A stretch of 64,000 bases of DNA, taken from positions 62,001 to 126,000 of the forward strand of contig NZ_SMBP01000002.1 of assembly GCF_004341945.1 (NCBI RefSeq). The letters are read 5' to 3'. The notes under the pieces are model-generated. The model ran no database searches. It saw nothing but the letters and a program-made list of their open reading frames with translations, and was not told the DNA's origin. This stretch comes from Longicatena caecimuris. GTDB taxonomy: Bacteria; Bacillota_I; Bacilli_A; Erysipelotrichales; Erysipelotrichaceae. Made by a program: the position numbers and the translations under genes. Of the stretch, positions 54,500 through 62,104 are shown one piece after another; the first letter of the stretch is position 1, and each line of letters starts with the position of its first letter.

Positions 54500-54679
54500 T
54501 TTCAAGTCCTCCTTTTTTACTATGTCCATGATTTTTAAAACCATACACAGTGTCTTTATGATGTTATCTTTAACTAACACAAGTATAGCATGTTTCTTAC
54601 GGAAAGAACATATTAATGATTTCCCTTTTTCATGCAGAAAATGACCTATTCTTCCTTTTTATGCCATATTTTTTATATA

Positions 54680-55996
54680 TTACTTATGCTTCTTGCGCCA
54701 TTCCTCAATCTGCTTCATACGTGCAGTGACCTTACTCTCAGAACCTTGCATGGTGGGTTCATAATAAATCGTTCCCTGTAAAGTAGGTGGCAAACATTGC
54801 ATGGTTGTCAGCTTATCCTCATAATCATGCGCATACTGGTATCCTTCCCCATAATGAAGTTCCTTCATTAATTTAGTCGGCGCATTGCGAATTTGTAGTG
54901 GTACTGGTTCACTAATCATCTTTAAAGCATCTTCTTTCGCATGTTCATAAGCCATATATAAAGCATTGCTTTTAGGTGCTAAGGATAAATAAGTAACAGC
55001 ATGTGTCAGATGTACACTGCATTCAGGCATCCCGATAAAATGACATGCCTGATATGCCGCCACACAGATTTCTAATGCCCGACTATCTGCCATACCAACA
55101 TCCTCACTGGCGAAGCGTACCAATCTTCTTGCTACATACAATGGATCTTCTCCAGCCTCTAACATACGTGCAAGCCAGTAGATAGCTGCCTGCACATCAC
55201 TGTTGCGCATGGATTTATGCAAAGCGCTGATCAGATTATAATGTTCTTCCCCTTTTTTATCATACAATAAGGATTTTTGATGGATGCACTGCTCCAGCGT
55301 TTCTTTTGTGACAAGATACCCTTCATCTGTTTTTTCCGCATTCAATACGACCATTTCCAAGGTATTCAAGGCAACTCTGGCATCTCCATTGGCAAACTGG
55401 GCAATCATATCCAACATGCTATCTTCCATCTGCACATTTAAAGTTCCAAAGCCTTTTTCATCCTGTAACGCATGTTGTAATAATTCCACCAAATCACTGG
55501 TTTCCAAACCTTTTAAAACAAATACTTTACATCGCGATAAGAGGGCAGAATTAATCTCAAAGGAAGGGTTTTCCGTTGTCGCTCCAATTAAGATGATGCT
55601 GCCTTTTTCCACATAAGGTAAAAAAGCATCCTGTTGTGCCTTGTTAAAACGATGAATCTCATCTACGAATAAAATAGTTCGTTTCCCAAACGCTCTGGCA
55701 TCACTTGCTTCTTTCATGACTTGTTTGATTTCTCGTATGCCACTTGTGACAGCACTAAAATCAATGAAGCGAGATTGTGTCTTATGAGCGATGATCCTAG
55801 CCAAAGTTGTCTTACCAACACCGGGTGGACCCCAGAAAATCATACTGGTTACCTGATCTTTTTCAATCAGATTCCATAGGACCTTTCCTTTACCAATCAG
55901 ATGTTTTTGCCCTACATAATCTTCTAAGCTCTGTGGTCGTAATCGACTTGCCAAAGGATCTTGTAAATCCTGATAAAACAAGGATTCTTGTTCCAT
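54680..55996 (-). CDS. rarA: Replication-associated recombination protein A (RarA/MgsA)
   Basis: 438 residues from MEQESLFYQ at 55996 (AAGGAAG about 8 bases upstream). AAA+ clamp-loader-like ATPase: Walker A GPPGVGKTT, Walker B LFVDEIHRF, sensor 1 GATTENPSFE and the arginine finger SRC. The C-terminal tetramer domain (ALHKSMRNSDVQAAIYWLAR) is intact. It acts at stalled replication forks. Confidence 0.95.
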   Translation of the reverse strand: MEQESLFYQDLQDPLASRLRPQSLEDYVGQKHLIGKGKVLWNLIEKDQVTSMIFWGPPGVGKTTLARIIAHKTQSRFIDFSAVTSGIREIKQVMKEASDARAFGKRTILFVDEIHRFNKAQQDAFLPYVEKGSIILIGATTENPSFEINSALLSRCKVFVLKGLETSDLVELLQHALQDEKGFGTLNVQMEDSMLDMIAQFANGDARVALNTLEMVVLNAEKTDEGYLVTKETLEQCIHQKSLLYDKKGEEHYNLISALHKSMRNSDVQAAIYWLARMLEAGEDPLYVARRLVRFASEDVGMADSRALEICVAAYQACHFIGMPECSVHLTHAVTYLSLAPKSNALYMAYEHAKEDALKMISEPVPLQIRNAPTKLMKELHYGEGYQYAHDYEDKLTTMQCLPPTLQGTIYYEPTMQGSESKVTARMKQIEEWRKKHK

Positions 55997-56103
55997 GCAC
56001 ATCACTTCCTTAACTGCTTTCATTATAGCACATTTTAGCGAAAGCTTACGTGCCAGCTAAACTCATGTCACAATTCTTTCACATCCTAGATTAGTTAAAT
56101 TGC

Positions 56104-56149
56104 TTTCTTACGACCAAAAACCTTTTTCTTACGATCAGAAATCTTTTTT
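56104..56149 (-). repeat. 22-bp tandem duplication upstream of rarA
   Basis: TTCTTACGACCAAAAACCTT is followed at once by TTCTTACGATCAGAAATCTT (three differences). It lies in the 346-bp gap between the 79-aa gene and rarA and could be part of a short Lys-rich ORF on the minus strand. Confidence 0.4.
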
Positions 56150-56182
56150 ACGCTATCGCTCATTTTATCTCATGCAAGTTTC

Positions 56183-56296
56183 TCATACCGTTTTCTTCCT
56201 TTTGCCTAAGCTACCGTTTCCTCCCTGCATAACAACAAATTCTTTATTTTCATCTTCATCTTTTCGTTCATCTTTTAGGACTTTTTCTTTTCCCAT
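56183..56296 (-). CDS. Possible 37-aa charged peptide
   Basis: The ORF starts MGKEKVLKDERKDEDENKEF and ends in a Gly/Lys-rich segment. GAAGGG is about 11 bases before the ATG, which is weak. It lies 45 bases after the 79-aa gene on the same strand. Composition is coding-like but low in complexity. Confidence 0.25.
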   Translation of the reverse strand: MGKEKVLKDERKDEDENKEFVVMQGGNGSLGKRKKTV

Positions 56297-56341
56297 CTAC
56301 TTATCAACCCTTCTACTTTTCATTCACCTTCATCATCTTCC

Positions 56342-56581
56342 TCATCCACAACAACAGGTAGGCAAACTATGACCAGTTCCATAATGTTGTTGCGCTTCTA
56401 CTTCCGTAAAAAACACACTCTTGCCAATTTCTTCCTCAGCAATCCAATTATCCTCATCACATTGGACATATGTATCAATCAGAAAAAAAAGCTCTCCCTT
56501 CTCTATTTTGATATCGCTCACTTTACCGCATTGAATATGTGAGCCAAGAATATAATATACTACACCGTTTTTTTCTAACAT
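56342..56581 (-). CDS. Small hypothetical protein with C-terminal CCCG (79 aa)
   Basis: 79 residues; beta-rich in the first part, with Cys at 18 and 41 and three Cys at the end (SLPTCCCG). CAGGAGG lies 7 bases before the ATG, so translation is likely. The Cys cluster may bind metal. No family recognised. Confidence 0.65.
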   Translation of the reverse strand: MLEKNGVVYYILGSHIQCGKVSDIKIEKGELFFLIDTYVQCDEDNWIAEEEIGKSVFFTEVEAQQHYGTGHSLPTCCCG

Positions 56582-56713
56582 AGGAATCCTCCTGTTTCAA
56601 CGGTTATAGAATACGAAACTAACTGTTCTCTGTCAATTGTTCTGCCTGTTAACTCACTGTTGCATTCGCTTGAACAAAAAAGAAACGATGCTTTTAAAAA
56701 TGGTCAACTGGTG

Positions 56714-56837
56714 CCTGTAATGGTAATTGTTCTCATACTTTCATATGGTTAGCTCCTGTTGGATAATTGCTCTCCTACTTTCATAGGGAATCGGTTATCG
56801 TTCCTGTGTGGTTAATTGCTCTTAAACTTTCATTCAA
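56714..56837 (+). repeat. Three imperfect repeats upstream of the acyl-CoA dehydrogenase operon
   Basis: Units at about 56714-56745, 56755-56785 and 56803-56834 share CCTGT, a short variable part, TAATTG, TTCT or CTCT, and ACTTTCAT. The longest common block is 25 bp with a few changes; periods are 40 and 48 bp. They could bind a regulator. The rest of the 532-bp gap holds the dyad listed next. Confidence 0.55.
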
Positions 56838-57002
56838 GTAGTTAAACGATCTATAGTTATAAAATGAACACTGTCTTACCTAATAAGAATTTAATAGCAG
56901 CATTCTAATACCACCAAATCTTCATACTTTGTCATAAGAAAAATTCGCTGGTGCATATCGCTATACAAAGCGCTTACATTCTGATATTGTATAACCAGAA
57001 AG

Positions 57003-57052
57003 TGAGAATACATTTCATTTTAATTCTTAATTTTAATTGAATGTAATTCTCA
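57003..57052 (+). promoter_or_regulatory. Large dyad just upstream of the acyl-CoA dehydrogenase fusion
   Basis: TGAGAATACATT and AATGTAATTCTCA are inverted with one extra base and enclose an AT-rich core with TTTTAATT words. It lies 60 bases before the start codon. The outer words look like Fur/PerR-type half sites; the identity is not certain. Confidence 0.45.
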
Positions 57053-57113
57053 ACCTATGGTTGCTCATGAAACTCTTCATGACTGGCATTGTGTAAATAA
57101 GGAGGAAATGTAC

Positions 57114-59015
57114 ATGCTTTTTCAAACAACCAAGAAACAAGAAGACCTACGGAAAAAAGTACGCGAATTTGCGGAAAGCGAAGTAAAGCCAATTGCCTTT
57201 TTGCTAGATAAGGAAAATGAATTCCCTAGCGAAGCAATTGCCAAATTTGCCGACATGGGAATGATGGGTTTGCCTTATCCCAAAGAATATGGCGGTGCAG
57301 GAGCAGATGTCTTAAGCTATGCGATTGCAGTAGAAGAATTATCCAGAGTTGATGGAGGAACCGGTGTCATCTTATCAGCACATGTATCTTTAGGAAGCTA
57401 TCCAATTTTTGCGTTTGGTAATGAAGAACAAAAACAGAAATATTTAACACCTTTAGCAAAGGGTGAAAAACTTGGTGCTTTTGGGTTAACAGAACCAAAT
57501 GCCGGTAGTGATGCAGGTGGAACAGAAACAACGGCAGTATTAGAGGGTGATCATTATATCTTAAACGGTGGTAAAATCTTTATTACCAATGCGCCGGTAG
57601 CTGATACGTATGTTGTCTTTGCCTCAACAAATCCGGATGCCGGAACACATGGTATCTCTGCTTTCATCGTTGAAAAAGGATGGGAAGGCTTCACCTTTGG
57701 AGATCATTACGATAAGATGGGCATTCGCTCTTCTTCCACTGCGGAATTAATCTTTAATAATGTAAAAGTACCAAAAGAAAACCTGTTAGGTAAAGAAGGA
57801 CAAGGCTTTAAGATTGCAATGGCTACGCTTGATGGCGGTCGTATCGGAATTGCTGCACAGGCATTAGGTATTGCTCAGGGTGCTTATGAACATGCTTTAG
57901 AATATGCTAAAGAGCGTATTCAGTTTGGCAAACCAATTGCCCAACAACAGGCAATTTCCTTTAAACTAGCTGATATGGCAACCAAATTACGCTGTGCTAG
58001 ATTCCTTGTTTACAGTGCTGCTGAATTAAAAGAAGCCCATGAACCTTATGGCATGGAGAGTGCTATGGCTAAACAATATACCTCAGACATCTGCTTAGAG
58101 GTTGTCAATGATGCTTTACAGATCTTTGGCGGCAGCGGCTATTTAAAGGGTATGGAAGTCGAACGTGCTTATCGTGATGCGAAAATCTGTACAATCTATG
58201 AAGGTACCAATGAAATTCAGCGTGTTGTTATTGCGTCCCATATCATCGGTAAGATGAAAAAGGATGGTAAGGCAAAACGGAAAAAAACATCGATTACCGG
58301 TGAGCGTAAGAAAATGATCTTCCGTGATGGTACACCAAAAGAACAAGTCGCAAAACTAGTTGAAGCATTGAAGAAAGATGGTTATGATTTCAGTGTAGGC
58401 ATTGCGATGGATACTCCAATCGTCGATGCAGAACGTGTGATCAGTGCCGGTAAAGGTATTGGCGCAAAAGAAAACATGAAATTAATTGAAGAAGCTGCGA
58501 AAGCACTAGGTGCTGCGATTGGTTCATCTCGTCCGGTTGCGGAAACTTTGAAATATGTGCCATTAAATCGCTATGTTGGTATGAGTGGACAGAAGTTTAG
58601 CGGCAATCTATATGTGGCTTGTGGTATCAGCGGTGCCGGTCAGCATTTAAAAGGTATTAAGGATGCGACAACCATCGTTGCCATCAACAACAATCCAAAC
58701 GCTCCAATCTTTAAGAATGCCGATTATGGTATTGTAGGTGATTTGATGGAAATCTTACCTTTGTTAGCGGAAGCTTTGGATACGGGTGTAAAACAGCCGG
58801 CTCCACCAATGAAGAAGATGAAACGTCCATTTATCAAGAAAGAAGGACCTTCTTATAAACGCTATATCTGCAGTGGCTGCGGCTATGAATATGATATGGA
58901 AATCGGCGATCCGGCAAGTGATGTACCTGCAGGAACAACCTTTGATAAACTACCAGAAGAATGGATTTGTCCAGAATGCGGTGAAGAAAAAGAAAACTTC
59001 ATCGAGATTGAATAG
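57114..59015 (+). CDS. Acyl-CoA dehydrogenase-ETF alpha domain-rubredoxin fusion
   Basis: 633 residues from the ATG at 57114 (AAGGAGG with 8 bases; the ATG at 57108 is too close). Residues 1-380 are a full acyl-CoA dehydrogenase (GAFGLTEPNAGSDA; catalytic Glu region IYEGTNEIQR). Residues about 395-570 match the C-terminal FAD domain of ETF alpha (RPVAETLKYVPLNRYVGMSG, ACGISGAGQHLKGI, IFKNADYGIVGDL). Residues 580-633 are a rubredoxin with Cys at 586, 589, 619 and 622. Electrons could pass acyl-CoA, FAD, ETF-FAD, rubredoxin in one chain and then to the flavodiiron protein encoded 14 bases downstream. Confidence 0.95.
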   Translation: MLFQTTKKQEDLRKKVREFAESEVKPIAFLLDKENEFPSEAIAKFADMGMMGLPYPKEYGGAGADVLSYAIAVEELSRVDGGTGVILSAHVSLGSYPIFAFGNEEQKQKYLTPLAKGEKLGAFGLTEPNAGSDAGGTETTAVLEGDHYILNGGKIFITNAPVADTYVVFASTNPDAGTHGISAFIVEKGWEGFTFGDHYDKMGIRSSSTAELIFNNVKVPKENLLGKEGQGFKIAMATLDGGRIGIAAQALGIAQGAYEHALEYAKERIQFGKPIAQQQAISFKLADMATKLRCARFLVYSAAELKEAHEPYGMESAMAKQYTSDICLEVVNDALQIFGGSGYLKGMEVERAYRDAKICTIYEGTNEIQRVVIASHIIGKMKKDGKAKRKKTSITGERKKMIFRDGTPKEQVAKLVEALKKDGYDFSVGIAMDTPIVDAERVISAGKGIGAKENMKLIEEAAKALGAAIGSSRPVAETLKYVPLNRYVGMSGQKFSGNLYVACGISGAGQHLKGIKDATTIVAINNNPNAPIFKNADYGIVGDLMEILPLLAEALDTGVKQPAPPMKKMKRPFIKKEGPSYKRYICSGCGYEYDMEIGDPASDVPAGTTFDKLPEEWICPECGEEKENFIEIE

Positions 59016-59029
59016 GAGGAAAAAGACGT

Positions 59030-60238
59030 ATGTATTGTGTAAGAAAAGTTGTAGATGATCTGTATTGGGTAGGCGGTAATGACCATCGCTTAGCACTATT
59101 TGAAAATATTCATCCGATTCCTCGCGGCGTATCCTATAACTCCTATTTGCTGCTGGATGAAAAAACCGTTCTCTTTGATACCGTAGATTGGTCCATCTGC
59201 CGTCAGTTCTTAGAAAATGTGGAACATGTGTTAGATGGCCGTGACTTAGATTATTTGGTAATCAATCATATGGAACCTGATCATGGTGCCAGCATTGAAG
59301 AAATCTTGTTGCGTTATCCAAATGTTACCATCATTTCCACAGAGAAAAGTATCATGTTGATGCATCAATTTGGCTTTGATGTTGATGATAAGACCATGAC
59401 GGTAAAGGAAGGCGATTCCTTTCGCTTCGGTAAACATAACATCGTCTTCGTGGAAGCTCCTATGGTCCATTGGCCAGAAGCAATGGTTAGCTTTGATACA
59501 ACTGATGGCATTCTCTTCTCTGCCGATGCCTTTGGCTCCTTTGGTGCCTTAGATGGCAAACTGTTTAATGATGAAGTGAACTTTGACCGTGATTGGATCG
59601 ATGATGCTCGTCGCTATTATACCAACATCGTTGGTAAATACGGTCCACATGTACAAGCCTTGTTAAAGAAAGCCTCCACCTTGGATATCCACTATATCTG
59701 TCCGCTACATGGACCGGTATGGCGCAATGACTTTGGCTATCTATTGGATAAATATGATAAATGGAGTCGTTATGAACCAGAAACATGCGGTGTGATGATT
59801 GCTTATGCATCTATGTATGGAAATACTGAAAGTGCTGTACAGGTATTAGCTGCGAAATTGGCAGAAAAAGGCATGACCAATATTGCCTTATATGATGTAT
59901 CAAATACCCATGTATCCTACCTCATCAGTGAAACCTTTAAATATAGTCATATCGTTTTAGCAAGTGTTACCTATAATCTAGGTATTTATCCGGTAATGCA
60001 TGATTATCTGATGCATATGAAGGCATTAAACCTACAGAAACGTACCGTAGGTATCATTGAAAATGGTTCTTGGGCACCAAAATCCGGTTCTTTGATGAAA
60101 GAATTCTTGGATGAAGAGATGAAACAGATGAGCATTCTTAACAGTGAAGTCAATATGATTTCTGCCTTAAATGACAACAATGCAAATGAAGTTGATAATT
60201 TAGTAGAAAGCATCCTTGATTCCATGAAAGAAGCATAG
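59030..60238 (+). CDS. Flavodiiron protein (FprA-type O2/NO reductase)
   Basis: 402 residues, class A layout. The beta-lactamase-like part has diiron ligands His80, Glu82, Asp84, His85 (NHMEPDHGAS), His147 (VHWPEAM), Asp166 (SADAFG) and His227 (PLHGPVW). The flavodoxin part (from about 253) begins GVMIAYASMYGNTESAV. It reduces O2 to water or NO to N2O with electrons from rubredoxin, in the cytoplasm. Co-transcribed with the fusion protein that carries such a rubredoxin. Confidence 0.95.
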   Translation: MYCVRKVVDDLYWVGGNDHRLALFENIHPIPRGVSYNSYLLLDEKTVLFDTVDWSICRQFLENVEHVLDGRDLDYLVINHMEPDHGASIEEILLRYPNVTIISTEKSIMLMHQFGFDVDDKTMTVKEGDSFRFGKHNIVFVEAPMVHWPEAMVSFDTTDGILFSADAFGSFGALDGKLFNDEVNFDRDWIDDARRYYTNIVGKYGPHVQALLKKASTLDIHYICPLHGPVWRNDFGYLLDKYDKWSRYEPETCGVMIAYASMYGNTESAVQVLAAKLAEKGMTNIALYDVSNTHVSYLISETFKYSHIVLASVTYNLGIYPVMHDYLMHMKALNLQKRTVGIIENGSWAPKSGSLMKEFLDEEMKQMSILNSEVNMISALNDNNANEVDNLVESILDSMKEA

Positions 60239-60323
60239 ATCTTCCACATGCAGGTGGGATAGTATCGATAAAGAAACGATCAATACTGTTACAAAACACA
60301 TAGGGAAGAAAGATAATAAAAAT

Positions 60324-60358
60324 AGAAGGAAATGGTATATCTGTTTCCTTCTTTTCTT
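60324..60358 (+). terminator. Terminator of the flavodiiron operon
   Basis: AGAAGGAAA and TTTCCTTCT with a T-rich tail (TTTTCTTAT). Confidence 0.75.
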
Positions 60359-60486
60359 ATATGTTAAGGCATATCCTAAATTGTCTTTACATCTTGATGT
60401 TATCCTGTTTTATTTGAAGACGCTAAGAAGTACGAGTAAACATATGAGAGGACCTAATATTAAAACTCTCATCTTATAAATCCTCT

Positions 60487-61245
60487 TTATTTTTTCCTGG
60501 GAAATGCTCTGGTAAAAATAAATTCTTCACTACTGGATAAGGTTTCTTGAAAACGATAGCCAAGGCCTTGAAACTGCTTGATATCCTCGATATCGGTAAT
60601 CTGGTGTTCTGCCATATAACGCACCATTTCGCCTCTTGCCATTTTGACATAAACACCTTTTTCTTTTAAAGTATCCTTCGTTTCTTCCATGAAGCGACAT
60701 TTCACATACCGTATGGCATCACGTTTATAGCGTGTGATGCAACGGCTATATTGCGCACTTGCCAAATCAACGATGACAGAGGATTCTTGGGTAAGTTCAC
60801 GATAGAGCTTGTCTTGCCAAAAGGCATAAAGATTACAAAAGGTGTCTGTACGTAAAAGACTGTTAATTTCCAGACGATAAGGCACTACACCATCCAGTGG
60901 TTTTAAGACACCATAAAAACCAGATAAGATACGCAAATGCTTTTGCACATAGGCAAATTGTTCATCACTGAAGATATCCGGTGCCATATACGTGTATTGA
61001 ATGCCATCATAGGCTAACAGGGCCGGTACAACATTTTGTGTTAACTGCATAGTTTGAAATATCTGATATGCTTCTTGGGCGATACGTTCACTACAGGAAA
61101 GAATATGACGTAAAGCACTAACATCCTGCTGTTGCATAATCTTCGCCAATTGCTTGGTTTCCTTTAGCAACTTAGGTGTTCCCTGGGCGTCTAAATAAGC
61201 GATATCCTTGCGCATGCGTTTCGCCGGTGCAATGCAAATCATCAT
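60487..61245 (-). CDS. yaaA: YaaA family peroxide-stress protein
   Basis: 252 residues starting MMICIAPAKRM (GGAGG 9 bases upstream). YaaA-type blocks are SPAK-like IAPAKRMR, AYDGIQYTYM, RILSGFYGVLKPLDGV, YRLEI and the end GLGYRF. In E. coli YaaA limits free iron and DNA damage during H2O2 stress. Its place beside the flavodiiron operon fits an oxygen-defence region. Confidence 0.88.
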   Translation of the reverse strand: MMICIAPAKRMRKDIAYLDAQGTPKLLKETKQLAKIMQQQDVSALRHILSCSERIAQEAYQIFQTMQLTQNVVPALLAYDGIQYTYMAPDIFSDEQFAYVQKHLRILSGFYGVLKPLDGVVPYRLEINSLLRTDTFCNLYAFWQDKLYRELTQESSVIVDLASAQYSRCITRYKRDAIRYVKCRFMEETKDTLKEKGVYVKMARGEMVRYMAEHQITDIEDIKQFQGLGYRFQETLSSSEEFIFTRAFPRKK

Positions 61246-61349
61246 CTGCATATCCCTCCTTACGTGCCTATTAGCAAATGGAATCATGGCTTAATTATTC
61301 TTTACACATAAAATTATTTAAATGAGGTGTTACTCAAGAACTTAAATGA

Positions 61350-61378
61350 AAAAACTGATGAGTCTCCATCAGTTTTTT
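61350..61378 (-). terminator. Terminator of the resolvase-like gene
   Basis: AAAAACTGATG and CATCAGTTTTTT around a 6-base loop; the stem overlaps the stop codon. Confidence 0.85.
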
Positions 61379-61883
61379 AATCGTCATCTTCATCATCATC
61401 CTGATATTTGCTAAGAATTATTTTGGCATATTTATAGAATGTTGATTTTTTCATTCCCGTAGCTTTCCGATAAGCCTCTAACGGACGATGCTCACGTTTT
61501 AAAGTTATGATTTTTTCTTCAAAGTCTTTTGGAAGCTCTGCAATCGGACGACCATATGCGCCTTTTCCTTCTTCTTTTAAGCGCAATGCATCTTTAATTC
61601 CGCGCAATTGTTTTTCCCGATGATCTTCATTCTTCAATGATAAGGTGAAGTAAAACATCGCTAATTCCCGTTCACTGTTCAATGTCAATCCATAAGATTC
61701 ATCATACAGTGAAATGTTGTTCTCTTTACAGAATGTAAGCTTATCCTGTAAGTCTAAAAGTCCAAATCCGAAACGTTCAATTTTTTTAAAACTAATTTCA
61801 TCCCCAGGTTTTAACTGCTTTTTAAAATCTTCCCAATACTGCTTTTTGTCTTTTACGTTCTTACATGAAAATTGATATCTCAT
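61377..61883 (-). CDS. Serine-recombinase-like protein without catalytic residues
   Basis: 168 residues. LKPGDEISFKKIERFGFGLL, then LQDKLTFCKENNISLYDESY, aligns with the middle of resolvase/invertase domains. The C-terminus (GRPIAELPKDFEEKI ... GMKKSTFYKYAK) matches the resolvase HTH. The N-terminal strand with the nucleophile Ser (YxRVS) is absent, and the RLGR motif reads ERFGFG. It ends in an acidic tail (DDDEDDD). It is more likely a DNA-binding regulator than a recombinase. Single gene, no mobile-element neighbours. Confidence 0.75.
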   Translation of the reverse strand: MRYQFSCKNVKDKKQYWEDFKKQLKPGDEISFKKIERFGFGLLDLQDKLTFCKENNISLYDESYGLTLNSERELAMFYFTLSLKNEDHREKQLRGIKDALRLKEEGKGAYGRPIAELPKDFEEKIITLKREHRPLEAYRKATGMKKSTFYKYAKIILSKYQDDDEDDD

Positions 61884-62104
61884 AGTCCTGCTCCTTGCAC
61901 AAATTGCTTTCTCATTTGTATTTCTAAATCCTCTATAATTCTATCATAAAATTCTAAATAATGTTCTATTTTCTGCTAATAATTTTAAAAGTTTTCGTAT
62001 TTTTTTGCATATTTTCTTCTTTATGTAAACTTTAAGATATTTATGTCATTTTTATAGATAATTTTTTTACAAATATTTCCAGAAATTATGTGTAAGGGTA
62101 TACA

